DNA of 41,306 bases. Source: an uncultured Ruminococcus sp. (lineage in GTDB: Bacteria > Bacillota > Clostridia > Oscillospirales > Acutalibacteraceae). The position numbers were made by a program, and so were the translations under genes. Of this stretch, positions 1 to 9,555 are shown one piece after another. Each line of letters starts with the position of its first letter. The first letter of the stretch is position 1. The notes below the pieces were generated by a model, which had not been told where the DNA came from, did no database searches, and saw only the letters and a list, made by a program, of their open reading frames with translations. Where the stretch lies: assembly GCA_902779615.1 (NCBI GenBank), contig CACZCM010000007.1, positions 1 to 41,306 of the forward strand, written 5' to 3'.

Positions 1-397
1 CTTTTGCTGCGCGGCAAAAGTAGGCAAAAGCGCGCTTAAGAGGGGGAGCGCCAAAAGTGGTATGGGGGCTTAGGTTGTCGCTCCCCCTCTTAAGAATCTT
101 CCCCTAAGGTTAATCACCGCGGATTTGTCTAAGTCGTACCTACGTTATTTTAGAGGTGTCCTAGAGTTTACATTAGGCGACTATTAATGTCGTTTACTAT
201 AACTTAATGCATATGGGGCAGCGCCTCATAAAGCCGGTATGTTTGGGGCGAAAAAAACAACGCGCCCAGCCGTAAGCCGACTATATATAATGATAACGTG
301 AAAATGCGAAATAGTCAAGAGTGAGCCAAAAAAGTTTTTGGTTTTTGGGATAATAGATGAATATCAAAAATTATTTTTTTAATAGTCTTAAAAATAC
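1..397. other. Non-coding leader region upstream of rpmE with hairpins
   Basis: I see no gene here. The stretch opens with a short inverted repeat (CTTTTGC at 1-7 against GCAAAAG at 14-20) and then a perfect 16-bp inverted repeat (35-50 against 79-94). A weak A/T hairpin at 326-341 (CCAAAAA/TTTTTGG) is followed by TTTTT and could end transcription from upstream. The start of the window probably cuts an intergenic repeat element. Confidence 0.6.
35..94. repeat. Perfect 16-bp inverted repeat
   Basis: CTTAAGAGGGGGAGCG at 35-50 is the exact reverse complement of positions 79-94, separated by a 28-nt spacer. There is no T-tract after it, so it is not a simple terminator. It may be the end of a repeat element or a structured RNA. 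Confidence 0.8.
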
Positions 398-426
398 TTG
401 ATTTTTTGTAAAAAAGATGTTATAAT
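398..426 (+). promoter_or_regulatory. Consensus promoter of rpmE
   Basis: A -35 box TTGATT (398-403) and a -10 box TATAAT (421-426) are separated by 17 nt. The -10 carries an extended TGT at 418-420. It lies about 40 nt before the rpmE start. Confidence 0.85.
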
Positions 427-467
427 CCTAATGTTAGACCCAGATGTTGAAAGAGGTGAATGTCAGA

Positions 468-674
468 ATGAAGCAGAATATACATCCTAATTACACACAG
501 ACTACCATCACTTGTGTTTGCGGTAATGTTATTGAAACAGGTTCCACAAAGGAGAATATCCGTGTTGAAATCTGCTCTAAGTGCCATCCGTTCTTCACAG
601 GAAAGCAGAAGCTTGTTGATGCAGGCGGTCGTGTAGATAAGTTCAATAAGCGTTACGGATTGACAAATAAGTAA
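468..674 (+). CDS. rpmE: 50S ribosomal protein L31 (zinc-binding type)
   Basis: This 68-residue protein is a component of the large ribosomal subunit. It begins MKQNIHPNY and ends KRYGLTNK, both characteristic of bacterial L31. Cysteines at C16, C18, C36 and C39 give the four-Cys set of the zinc-containing form, as opposed to the Cys-free paralogue used under zinc starvation. The upstream in-frame ATG at 444 is rejected, because AAAGAGGTG (450-458) sits 9 nt before the ATG at 468. The gene has its own consensus promoter and a strong terminator, so it is monocistronic. Confidence 0.97.
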   Translation: MKQNIHPNYTQTTITCVCGNVIETGSTKENIRVEICSKCHPFFTGKQKLVDAGGRVDKFNKRYGLTNK

Positions 675-707
675 TGCCTGAACGGTTAAATAATATGTAA
701 AGAAGCA

Positions 708-740
708 CCCGCCGGAAGTCTTTCTTTTGGCGGGCGTTTT
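708..740 (+). terminator. Rho-independent terminator of rpmE
   Basis: An 11-bp stem (708-718 with 724-734, including two G-U pairs) and a 5-nt loop are followed by CGTTTT. Confidence 0.85.
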
Positions 741-783
741 ACTTATTCTGCATTTTGTAATACAACAAAAAGGGGTGCGGCGT

Positions 784-1410
784 ATGAAGGAGTATACTAC
801 CGTTAAACAGCTTGGTGTTGATGAGTATATTGAGAAACGCTCCAGGTTTATTTGCAGCTGCAAGCCTGTCAGCAGTGTTGAAGATGCGGAGGCGTTTATC
901 AATGATCTGAAAACGAAATATTGGGACGCGCGTCATAATGTGTACGCTTATGTTCTGAGAGAAAACAATATTATGCGCAGCACCGATGACGGCGAACCGC
1001 AAGGTACAGCGGGCGTTCCGGTGCTCGATGCGATTCGAAAAGCCGGTATCGTTGACGTCGTTGTGGTCATCACAAGATATTTCGGCGGCGTTCTCCTCGG
1101 CACGGGCGGGCTTGTGCGGGCGTATTCCCACAGCGCCTCGCTTGGACTAAAAGCGGCGCAGCCCGTTGTGATGGTTCCCTGCACCGTGTGCAGCGTGACT
1201 TGCAGCTATACTCATTACGGCAGAGTCAGCGCGCTCGTGCCGGCTTGCGGCGGCGTTACCGATGATACGGTGTTCGATTCCGATGTACATATTGAGTTCC
1301 ACATTCCCACGGGTCTGTTGGGCGATTTTAATAAGCAGCTCGCAGACGCAACTTCGGGTGATGTGGCGGCTGAGGTCGGAGATGAAAGATATTTTATGAG
1401 TAATCCATAA
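784..1410 (+). CDS. yigZ: YigZ/IMPACT family protein
   Basis: This 208-residue protein belongs to the YigZ (UPF0029/IMPACT) family, whose members are usually just over 200 residues. The N-terminal IMPACT domain shows the conserved core D-D-G-E-P-x-G-T-A-G-x-P and the segment TRYFGGVLLGTGGLVRAYS. The C-terminal part resembles the ferredoxin-like DUF1949 domain. The molecular role in bacteria is not settled; eukaryotic IMPACT modulates the kinase Gcn2. The start is the ATG at 784 behind AAAGGGG rather than the upstream in-frame codon at 727, which overlaps the rpmE terminator region. It is followed 20 nt later by uvrC, probably in one transcript. Confidence 0.93.
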   Translation: MKEYTTVKQLGVDEYIEKRSRFICSCKPVSSVEDAEAFINDLKTKYWDARHNVYAYVLRENNIMRSTDDGEPQGTAGVPVLDAIRKAGIVDVVVVITRYFGGVLLGTGGLVRAYSHSASLGLKAAQPVVMVPCTVCSVTCSYTHYGRVSALVPACGGVTDDTVFDSDVHIEFHIPTGLLGDFNKQLADATSGDVAAEVGDERYFMSNP

Positions 1411-1430
1411 CTTGTGAACAGGTGAGCACT

Positions 1431-3260
1431 ATGAATCCAAAGATGAAGGAACTTCGAGAAAAGTCGATGAAGCTGCCGCTGCAGCCGGGCGTGTATATCA
1501 TGCACAACTCGAAGAAGGAGATCATATATATAGGAAAAGCAAAAGCGCTTAAGAATCGTGTGAGTCAATACTTCGGTTCGCAGAATAATCACACCGAAAA
1601 GGTACGCAAAATGGTCGAGAATGTTGATTACTTTGAATATATCATCACCGACAGCGAATTTGAGGCTCTTGTTCTTGAGGCAAGCCTTATTAAACAGCAT
1701 AAGCCGAAATATAATATATTATTAAAAGACGATAAAGGATACAGCTATATAAAAATTTCCAAGGAGCCGTATCCTCGTATCACCGAGGCGAAGAAGCCCG
1801 ACGAAACGGGAGAGTTCATAGGACCTTATACAAGCTCGTATTATGTTAAAAATGCAGTCGATCAGGCTGTGAAGATCTTCAAGCTGCCGACCTGCACGCG
1901 AAAATTTCCCGATGATTTCGGCAAAGGCAGACCATGCCTTAATTATCACATAAAGCAGTGCTGCGGATTGTGCAGAGGGAAGATATCGCAAAAGGAGTAC
2001 GCAGAAACGATAAGCGATGCGACCGAATTTCTGCGCAGCGGCTCGTCACTTAACATTAAGGAGCTTGAGCGGGAGATGAACGAGGCCGCCGAAACGCTTG
2101 AGTTTGAGCGGGCGGCAAGGATCCGCGACAGGATAACGGCTGTAAAGCGAATGGGCGACAAGCAGAAGGTAGTTGCGGCAAAGGTGAAGGAACAGGACGT
2201 TATCGCTTTGTTTACGGATAATTCCGACGGGTGCTTTCAGGTATTTCGCTTCGAGAATGGTCGGCTGTACGACAGGGAAACGTTCCTTATTAAGGATATC
2301 GGCGAAGAGGAGCAGGCTTTTTCCGAGTTTATCGTGCAGTATTATGCAGGCAAGGACAAACTGCCGCCGTGTATAACGATCGACAGGGAACTTGAGGATA
2401 AAGCTGCGCTCGACAGATATCTCAGCGAGAAGGCGCAGCGCAAAGTGGAACTGTTTACGCCGCAGCGAGGCGAGCGTCTTTCTCTTGTGAATATGTGCAG
2501 AAATAATGCTGCCGAGGTCTTGGCTCAGAGCAAGAACAGTCAGGGAAGGCAGTATGCTGTTTTGAAGGAATTACAGCAGCTGCTGGGGCTTGACAAGCTG
2601 CCGATGTATATAGAATCGTATGATATCTCGAATTTGCAGGGCAGTGAGAACGTTGCGGGAATGGTCGTGTTTGAAGGCGGCAGACCGCTCAAGTCGGCAT
2701 ATCGCAAATTCAAGATAAAGTCGTTTGAGGGGCAGGACGATTACGCGTCGATGAACGAGGTTTTGCAGCGTCGTTTTGACGAGTATTATAAATTGAAAGA
2801 CACGGGCGAGGGCTTCGGCAGAATGCCCGATCTTATCCTGCTTGACGGCGGCAAGGGGCAGATTTCGGCAGTGCGCCCTATCTTGCGTGACATGAAGATC
2901 GACGTTCCGCTTTTTGGCATGGTGAAGGACGACAAGCACCGGACGAGAGCCATTACGGACGGCGAAGGCGAGATCGAGCTTAAATCGATTCGCAGCACGT
3001 TCAAGTTTGTGACGGTGATACAGGACGAGGTACACCGATTTGCGATCGGCTACCACCATCAGCGGCGCAGCAAGTCGGCTTTCAAAAGCACGCTGACCGA
3101 TATCGAGGGGATAGGCACGGCGAGAGCGAAATATTTGCTGAAGCATTTCGGTTCGATAAAAAACATCAAGGAAGCCGAACTGAAAGAGCTTGAAAACGCT
3201 CCCGGAATGACGAAAAACGCGGCGGAAGCGGTTTATAAATATTATCACGAAAACGAATGA
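1431..3260 (+). CDS. uvrC: UvrABC excinuclease subunit C
   Basis: UvrC makes both incisions around a bulky DNA lesion after UvrA/UvrB recognition. This 609-residue protein has the complete family layout. It has an N-terminal GIY-YIG nuclease domain (PGVYIM... EIIYIGKAK, residues about 14-95), a UVR motif that binds UvrB (about 207-240), a UvrC homology RNase H-like nuclease domain (YDISNLQG, LLDGGKGQI) and a C-terminal helix-hairpin-helix pair (DIEGIGTARAKYLL). A GTG at 1422 is in frame, but AGGTGA (1420-1425) is placed for the ATG at 1431. It is probably co-transcribed with yigZ. Confidence 0.97.
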   Translation: MNPKMKELREKSMKLPLQPGVYIMHNSKKEIIYIGKAKALKNRVSQYFGSQNNHTEKVRKMVENVDYFEYIITDSEFEALVLEASLIKQHKPKYNILLKDDKGYSYIKISKEPYPRITEAKKPDETGEFIGPYTSSYYVKNAVDQAVKIFKLPTCTRKFPDDFGKGRPCLNYHIKQCCGLCRGKISQKEYAETISDATEFLRSGSSLNIKELEREMNEAAETLEFERAARIRDRITAVKRMGDKQKVVAAKVKEQDVIALFTDNSDGCFQVFRFENGRLYDRETFLIKDIGEEEQAFSEFIVQYYAGKDKLPPCITIDRELEDKAALDRYLSEKAQRKVELFTPQRGERLSLVNMCRNNAAEVLAQSKNSQGRQYAVLKELQQLLGLDKLPMYIESYDISNLQGSENVAGMVVFEGGRPLKSAYRKFKIKSFEGQDDYASMNEVLQRRFDEYYKLKDTGEGFGRMPDLILLDGGKGQISAVRPILRDMKIDVPLFGMVKDDKHRTRAITDGEGEIELKSIRSTFKFVTVIQDEVHRFAIGYHHQRRSKSAFKSTLTDIEGIGTARAKYLLKHFGSIKNIKEAELKELENAPGMTKNAAEAVYKYYHENE

Positions 3261-3359
3261 AAAACTTCCTAAAAAAGAGATCGTGATCGCTGCAAAATTC
3301 GGCAGGTTTTACGCCGCTAATATTAACAATATATTAACTTTTTTTGCGTTATTGTAATG

Positions 3360-3365
3360 TATAAT
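3360..3365 (+). promoter_or_regulatory. Possible -10 box for the RND exporter
   Basis: A TATAAT at 3360-3365 lies about 118 nt upstream of the ATG at 3483 in an AT-rich gap. No good -35 box is found at 16-18 nt; only T-rich sequence is present. The 222-nt gap after uvrC has no convincing terminator. Confidence 0.4.
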
Positions 3366-3482
3366 CAATTTTGAAGATTTATTTTGAAAAAATCACAAAA
3401 AATTATGACCTTATACAAATTCACTGCTGATTTACCCCTGATATATTTGTGCTGTTTGTATATCTGACGGAGTGATGTTTGA

Positions 3483-6400
3483 ATGTTTACGAAATACAGT
3501 GTTAAGAAGCCGCTGACGGTGCTCGTTGCGGTAGTGCTTGTGATCGTTCTGGGCGTTGTGAGTTACACCGAAATGACGCCCAGTTTGTTTCCAAGTATGG
3601 AGTTTCCCTATGTAATTATTGTAACTACATACGTAGGAGCAAGCCCTGAGGAGGTCGAAGCCACGGTCACAAAGCCGCTTGAACAGTCAATGGCGACGCT
3701 TGACAATGTGGTCGAAGTGCAGTCGAGCTCCTCGGAAAATTACTCTATGGTAATGGTCGAGTTTGCCGAAGACGCCAACATGGACTCTGTTACGGTCGAT
3801 ATCAACAGCAAGCTTACGCAGTTGAGCGGTTCGTGGGACGAAAAGGTCGGAGCGCCTTACACCATGAAGATCAATCCGAATATGCTGCCTGTTGCAATAG
3901 TTGCCATAAGCCGTGACAACAGCGATATTTACGAGATCTCCGATTTTACCGATGATGTTCTCCGAAATAAGCTGGAAGGCATAAACGGAGTGGCAAGCGT
4001 TGCGGTAGGCGGTGTTATCGATCAGACGATCGAGGTCGTTCTGTCGGAAAAAAAGATCGATAAAGTCAACGAGAGGATCCACGATGCGGTCGTCGATCAG
4101 TTTAAGGACGCAGAGGAAACACTGGATACCGCAAAAAGGCAGCTGAACGAGGGGATCGATAAGGCGAAGGACGGAAAAAAGGAGATAGAAAAGGGCAAGG
4201 AGGAGCTTAACCAAAAACACGACGGGCTTGCGGAACAGCTGACAGCTGCCGAGGTCGAGATATCGACCAAGGAGAGGGAGCTTCTCGAAACCAAGCTTAC
4301 GCTGATCGATACGATCTCGGAGATGACCGATCAGAAGCAGCAGCTGGAGCAAACGCTGCCGATGATGAAGGAACTCCAAAAAGCGATACACGCAGTGCTG
4401 GACCGAAAAACAAAACTCAGCGATGAAGCGCAGGAGCTTGAATACCTTAGCCGCGAGTACAAGGCGCGCAAGGAGCAAAACGACAGTATGGACGCAGCGA
4501 TGAAGGCGATCGAGATCGACGAAACGCTGACAGACGAGCAGAGAGAAGCGGCTGTTTTGACTCTTCAAAGCAGTCCGGAATATGTGCAGGGAAAGGCCGA
4601 GTTTGCAGAAATACAGGCGAAGATATCGGCAAAAGGCATGAATATAGTTACTCTGGAAGCTGCGCGCCTTGCGACCGATGAGGCGATGAAGCTTGCAGAC
4701 GGAACTGTTGAAACATTGGATAAGGCGCTTGGCAAGCTTGGAACTTCCTTCGAAACGATCGATGATGACGTGGCGGCGCTCGAATCGGGCATATCACAGA
4801 TCGACGACGGTATCGAGATGCTGACCGATACTATCGCTCAGCTTGACGAGGGCGCGGTTACTATCGCAGACGCAAAGAAGGAGCTTGGAACGCAGAAATC
4901 ACAGGCTGAATTTCAGATGTCTTCGGCAGCGGCCGATCTGAAGGTGACCGAGAGCACGGTCGATCAGACGATCGCGCAGCTCGAACAGTCGAAGACTACT
5001 CTTGACGAGTCGGTGAAACAGCTGAATGAAACGAAGAAAGAAGCGCTTGAAAAGGCTAATATAAAAGAAACGATCACCATGAGCATGATATCGCAGATAC
5101 TTACTGCGCAGAACTTCTCGATGCCTGCGGGATACCTGACCGGCGGAGAGGAAAATGTGCTCGTCAGAGTGGGCGATAAGTTTGAGGATCAGTCGGAGCT
5201 TTCGGAGCTGATGCTGTTCGATCCGGGGGTCGACGGAATAGACCCGATCTATCTTAACGATGTTGCCGATGTGGAGCTTACCGACAACAGCGATGAGATC
5301 TACGCAAAGCTTAACGGTGAAAACGGCGTCGTTGTGTCGTTTACCATGCAGTCCGATGCGGCGACTGCGGAAGTGTCCGATAACATCGAAAAAGCGCTGA
5401 AGGAGCTGTCCAAGGAATACGAAGACCTTCATTTCACGACTCTTATGGATCAGGGCGATTATATTCACCTCCTGGTCGATTCCGTCATCAGCAACCTGCT
5501 TTGGGGCGCGCTTTTTGCAATTGCGATACTCTTTATTTTCCTTAGAGATATCCGCCCGACATTTATAATTGCCTGCTCGATACCGATCTCGGTTATTTTT
5601 GCGGTCGTTTTGATGTATTTCACGGGCATTTCGCTGAATATGATCTCGCTGTCGGGTCTTGCTGTGGGCGTTGGTATGCTTGTTGACAACTCGGTCGTTG
5701 TTATAGAGAATATATACCGTCTGCGAAATAACGGCGCGAGCGCGATCCAAGCGGCGGTATCGGGGGCAATACAGGTCACCGGCGCGATCATTGCTTCGAC
5801 TGCGACAACGGTGTGCGTCTTTCTTCCGATCGTATTCACTGAGGGCGTTACCCGTTCGCTGTTTCAGGATATGGCGCTGACGATCGCCTATTCGCTTTTT
5901 GCAAGTCTGATCGTTGCAATAACGCTTGTTCCGGCGATGTCGCAGGGATTGCTGCGCCGTGAAACGAAAAAGCCGAAGAAGGCGGGAGAGTCAAAGCTGA
6001 TAAGAGGCTACAAGAATATGATACGGTTCTCGCTTGACCATAAGGCGATAGTTCTTATTGCGTCTGTACTGCTGCTTATCTCAACCGGCTTGCTGTCGAT
6101 AATGAAGGGCTTTTCTTTCATTCCCGATATGCAGAGCACACAGGTTTCTATGACGGTAACTATGCCCGATAACGCAAGCTTCGAGGACGCCGCAAAAACT
6201 ACCGACGAGCTTTCCAAGCGTCTTCGGCAGATCGAGGAGATCGATAACGTGGGCGCTATAGTAGGTTCGAATACTCTGTCGAGTGTTTCTATCGGCGGAA
6301 TGGGCGGCGCGGGAAGCGATACCGATATATCCATATATATCATACTTAAAGACGAGAAGGAGCTGAAGCGTTCCATCACGGAAATATGCAATGATATCAC

Positions 6401-7598
6401 CGAGAGAGTTTCCGATCTTGACTGCGAGACCTCGGTTGACGCGTCGGGTATGGGCAATATGATGGACGCAATGTTCGGTTCCGGGCTGTCGATCAATGTC
6501 TACTGTAATGATATGGACGATCTTCAGAATTACGCCGATAAAATTGCGAAAGTTGTCGAGAATGTGGAAGGCACCGAAAACACATTTAACGGCATTGACG
6601 AAACAACGCAGGAGCTGCGTATCAGCGTTGACAAGGAGAAGGCGATGAAGAAGGGGCTGACCGTGGCGCAGGTGTTCATGGATATTTCCACGTACATGAG
6701 CAGTCAGCAAACGGCGACAAATCTTGAAACGAGCGATGATTCGATCACGATCGAGGTCGTTGACAGCAAGAGCGAGGCGCTGACCGAAAAGGATCTTCGC
6801 AGCCATGTTATCAAATCAACGGATTTGCAGGGCAAGAATATTTCCGTGAAGCTCAGCGATATTGCCAATATAGATACGGCAGACAGTCTTAACACGATAT
6901 CCCGTCTGGATCAGAAGAGATATCTATCCGTTACGGCAGACGTTCTGGACGGATACAACACCACGAACGTTGCAAGAGAGGCGAAGGCGCAGATAGACAA
7001 AATGAACATTCCCACGAATGTGACATATGAACTGACGGGTTCCTACGAAACGACAATGGACGCTGTTGTAGAGCTTGGCAAGATGCTTGCGCTTGCGGTA
7101 GTATTTATCTATATGATAATGGTGGCTCAGTTCCAGTCGCTGCTTTCGCCGTTCATTATTATGTTCACTATCCCGCTGGCGTTTACGGGAGGATTCGCCG
7201 CTTTGCTGATATCGGGCTTTGACATGAGCGTAATAGCTATTATCGGATTTATCATGATGGCGGGAATAATCGTTAATAACGGTATCGTACTGGTAGATTA
7301 TGTAAACCAGCTTCGAATGGACGGAGTGAGCAAGCGTGATGCGCTGATCGAAGCGGGAGTAACAAGACTTCGACCGATTTTCATGACGGCGCTGACTACA
7401 ATATTGGGTCTGTCGGTAATGGCGTTCAATCAGGACGCAAGCTCCGCTTTGATGCGTCCTATGGCGCTTGTGTGCATAGGCGGCTTGCTTTATGCGACGA
7501 TCATGACGCTGTTCGTCGTGCCTGTTATTTACGATATATTCAACAAAAAGGATATCCGAAAAGTAGACGAAAGCGAACTTGCGGTAATAGAAGAATGA
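3483..7598 (+). CDS. RND (HAE1/SwrC-like) exporter with large coiled-coil insertion
   Basis: This 1371-residue inner-membrane protein is a proton-driven exporter of the AcrB/SwrC class; the substrate is unknown. It starts with the typical RND N-terminus (KPLTVLVAVV, TM1 about 12-30). A membrane bundle begins near residue 671, a second extracytoplasmic domain follows, and a last bundle starts near 1180. The TM4 motif is VGMLVDN with D735 followed by N736, where AcrB has two Asp. The TM10 segment reads IIVNNGIVLVDY, without the AcrB-type Lys. The usual length is about 1030-1060, and the excess is a heptad-rich segment at residues 200-535 inside the first porter domain. RBS GGAGTGA lies at 3469-3475. 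No adaptor gene is adjacent, and a MATE gene follows after 69 nt. Confidence 0.93.
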   Translation: MFTKYSVKKPLTVLVAVVLVIVLGVVSYTEMTPSLFPSMEFPYVIIVTTYVGASPEEVEATVTKPLEQSMATLDNVVEVQSSSSENYSMVMVEFAEDANMDSVTVDINSKLTQLSGSWDEKVGAPYTMKINPNMLPVAIVAISRDNSDIYEISDFTDDVLRNKLEGINGVASVAVGGVIDQTIEVVLSEKKIDKVNERIHDAVVDQFKDAEETLDTAKRQLNEGIDKAKDGKKEIEKGKEELNQKHDGLAEQLTAAEVEISTKERELLETKLTLIDTISEMTDQKQQLEQTLPMMKELQKAIHAVLDRKTKLSDEAQELEYLSREYKARKEQNDSMDAAMKAIEIDETLTDEQREAAVLTLQSSPEYVQGKAEFAEIQAKISAKGMNIVTLEAARLATDEAMKLADGTVETLDKALGKLGTSFETIDDDVAALESGISQIDDGIEMLTDTIAQLDEGAVTIADAKKELGTQKSQAEFQMSSAAADLKVTESTVDQTIAQLEQSKTTLDESVKQLNETKKEALEKANIKETITMSMISQILTAQNFSMPAGYLTGGEENVLVRVGDKFEDQSELSELMLFDPGVDGIDPIYLNDVADVELTDNSDEIYAKLNGENGVVVSFTMQSDAATAEVSDNIEKALKELSKEYEDLHFTTLMDQGDYIHLLVDSVISNLLWGALFAIAILFIFLRDIRPTFIIACSIPISVIFAVVLMYFTGISLNMISLSGLAVGVGMLVDNSVVVIENIYRLRNNGASAIQAAVSGAIQVTGAIIASTATTVCVFLPIVFTEGVTRSLFQDMALTIAYSLFASLIVAITLVPAMSQGLLRRETKKPKKAGESKLIRGYKNMIRFSLDHKAIVLIASVLLLISTGLLSIMKGFSFIPDMQSTQVSMTVTMPDNASFEDAAKTTDELSKRLRQIEEIDNVGAIVGSNTLSSVSIGGMGGAGSDTDISIYIILKDEKELKRSITEICNDITERVSDLDCETSVDASGMGNMMDAMFGSGLSINVYCNDMDDLQNYADKIAKVVENVEGTENTFNGIDETTQELRISVDKEKAMKKGLTVAQVFMDISTYMSSQQTATNLETSDDSITIEVVDSKSEALTEKDLRSHVIKSTDLQGKNISVKLSDIANIDTADSLNTISRLDQKRYLSVTADVLDGYNTTNVAREAKAQIDKMNIPTNVTYELTGSYETTMDAVVELGKMLALAVVFIYMIMVAQFQSLLSPFIIMFTIPLAFTGGFAALLISGFDMSVIAIIGFIMMAGIIVNNGIVLVDYVNQLRMDGVSKRDALIEAGVTRLRPIFMTALTTILGLSVMAFNQDASSALMRPMALVCIGGLLYATIMTLFVVPVIYDIFNKKDIRKVDESELAVIEE

Positions 7599-7667
7599 TA
7601 AAGCATTGTCGTACAGTGAACATATGCGTTTGCTGTACGGCAATTGCTCAGAATAGAGGCTTAAAAA

Positions 7668-9008
7668 ATGACCGATCTAACTCGTGAAAATCCAACTAAG
7701 GCGCTTGTGAAATTTGCCCTGCCAATGGTATTAAGCGTGGCGTTTCAGCAGGTGTACAACATTGCGGATAAGGTGATCGCCGGGAAATTTGCAGGCGAGG
7801 ACGCTCTTGCGGCTGTCAGCGCGTCATATCCGCTGACTATGATAATCATGGCGTTTGCGCTCGGAACGAACGCAGGCTGTTCGGTGGTAATATCCGGAAT
7901 GTACGGCGGAAAAAAATACCGGGACGTAAAAAGCACTATAAGCACATCGCTGCTGCTTGCTGTAGCGGCAGGCGCGGTGCTGTCGGCGCTGAGTCTTATA
8001 CTGTGCGATCCCGTACTGAGATTCCTGCGGACACCCGAAAACATAATGAACGACTCAGCCGTATATCTTAGGGTTTATTTGTATGGCTTTGTATTTTTGT
8101 ATTTGTATAACGTGTGTACAGGCGCATTCAACGCGCTCGGAAACTCACGAACTCCGCTGTACTTTCTGATAGGATCTTCTATAGGAAATATCGTCCTTGA
8201 TTACATATTTGTGGCGATATTCCATTGGGGCGTAGCCGGAGTTGCATGGGCGACCTTCATTGCGCAGGGTGTGTCGTCTGTTTTGTCGCTCATTGCGCTT
8301 GTGGCGGAAGTAAGCAAGCTGAAAACCGAGGGCCATGTGCCGCTGTTTTCATCAAATTCGTTAAGGCGGATACTGGTGCTTGCCATTCCGAGCATTCTGC
8401 AGCAAAGCTTCGTATCGGTGGGCGGACTGTTCATACAGGGGCTTGTCAATTCCTTCGGGTCATCTGTAATTGCGGGATACGGCGCAGCGATACAGCTCAA
8501 TACATTTGCGATAACGGTGTTTGCAACGTCGGCTAATGCGGTATCAAATTACACTGCCCAAAATATGGGGCGCGGGTTATACGACAGAGTTCGAGAGGGC
8601 TTTAAGTCTGCGCTGAAAATTGACGCAGTTATTGCAGTGCCGTTTGTGGTTTGCTACACGCTGCTCGGAAGCTTTATGATCGGCATATTTATGGACGAAC
8701 CCACGGTTTCGGCGCTGGAAACGGGCAGGCAGTTTTTATACATAACAGCGCCGTTTTACTTCATTGTAATGGTAAAGCTGACTGTTGACGGGCTTATGAG
8801 AGGCGCGTCTGCGGTAAAATATTTTATGATCTCAACATTTTCCGATCTGCTGTTGAGGGTAGTTCTGGCATATATACTTACGCCGTACTTCGGGGCATTG
8901 GGAATATGGATGTCGTGGCCTGTAGGCTGGGTGATCTCGGCAGTTTTGGCGGTAAGCTTCTACATCAGGGGCGTTTGGCTGCCTGATGAGAACAAGACCG
9001 CATCGTGA
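7668..9008 (+). CDS. MATE family efflux transporter
   Basis: This 446-residue polytopic membrane protein matches the multidrug and toxic compound extrusion family (normally about 440-460 residues, 12 TM). It exports cationic compounds or metabolites using a Na+ or H+ gradient. Family hallmarks are the N-terminal KFALPMVLSVAFQQVYNIAD segment, the NALGNSRTP loop after TM4 and the repeated two-fold organisation. The ATG at 7668 has AGAGG at 7655-7659. It lies 69 nt after the RND gene on the same strand and ends in a terminator, so the two exporters probably form an operon. The substrate cannot be told from sequence. Confidence 0.93.
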   Translation: MTDLTRENPTKALVKFALPMVLSVAFQQVYNIADKVIAGKFAGEDALAAVSASYPLTMIIMAFALGTNAGCSVVISGMYGGKKYRDVKSTISTSLLLAVAAGAVLSALSLILCDPVLRFLRTPENIMNDSAVYLRVYLYGFVFLYLYNVCTGAFNALGNSRTPLYFLIGSSIGNIVLDYIFVAIFHWGVAGVAWATFIAQGVSSVLSLIALVAEVSKLKTEGHVPLFSSNSLRRILVLAIPSILQQSFVSVGGLFIQGLVNSFGSSVIAGYGAAIQLNTFAITVFATSANAVSNYTAQNMGRGLYDRVREGFKSALKIDAVIAVPFVVCYTLLGSFMIGIFMDEPTVSALETGRQFLYITAPFYFIVMVKLTVDGLMRGASAVKYFMISTFSDLLLRVVLAYILTPYFGALGIWMSWPVGWVISAVLAVSFYIRGVWLPDENKTAS

Positions 9009-9096
9009 ACGAATTGCGATCTGCGGCAGCTTATTGCGCTGTGGATCAGACGTTTCGATAGAGTATTATGACTATGAATTAATATATAGAGAAGCG

Positions 9097-9126
9097 AAAG
9101 GCGGGGCGGCAGTGCTCCGCCTTTTT
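9097..9126 (+). terminator. Terminator after the MATE gene
   Basis: A 10-bp stem (AAAGGCGGGG 9097-9106 with CTCCGCCTTT 9115-9124, one G-U pair) continues into TTTTT. Confidence 0.8.
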
Positions 9127-9218
9127 GATAATGACCGGGCTGCGGCTTATCTCTGATTGTTGAAATCACAGCTTTTAATTCTGCGCATTAAAATTTTGCA
9201 GATTGTTCAATAAACGAC

Positions 9219-9246
9219 TTGATTTTATAAGAAATTGGTATATAAT
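9219..9246 (+). promoter_or_regulatory. Likely promoter upstream of glgB
   Basis: TTGATT (9219-9224) and TATAAT (9241-9246) are separated by 16 nt. The resulting leader of about 330 nt to the glgB ATG would include the module C repeat at 9402-9555. Confidence 0.6.
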
Positions 9247-9401
9247 AGATAATATAAAGATGATAAACAAAGCAGCTCCCACGCGGGAGAGATCAATATA
9301 AAAACTATATATGAGCGAATTTTGATTCTTTCGTCAGAATCAACAAATATACATCACCGTGTCACGGCGAGGGAACTTGGCTCAGCCGCAGAAATTCACA
9401 C

Positions 9402-9555
9402 CTAAAAGGGGTGCGGTCTGCCGGTGGCAGACGTTGCCGCAGGCAACAGCACCGACCGAGGCGGCAGCGGAGACCTCCGCCTTTGGAAACCGCAAGTCTT
9501 TTGAAAAAGGCTTGGCGAAAGGTTTATGCTGTACTCTATCGAACCTTTAGTTAAT
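9402..9555 (+). repeat. Dispersed repeat module C, copy 1
   Basis: The run from GGAGACCTCCGCCTTTGG through a 20-nt hairpin (9494-9513) to CTCTATCGAAC recurs at 29382-29543 and, inverted, at 41219-41306. The left part, with GCACCGACCGA and GGCGGCAGCGG, is also shared. This copy lies between the glgB promoter and its ribosome binding site. The rest of the 9009-9582 gap holds only the MATE terminator and the glgB promoter. Confidence 0.85.

Noticed and set aside
7608..7641. Terminator between the RND and MATE genes
   Set aside because: The 9-bp inverted repeat (7608-7616 with 7633-7641) has no T-tract, and the two genes are close enough to be co-transcribed.
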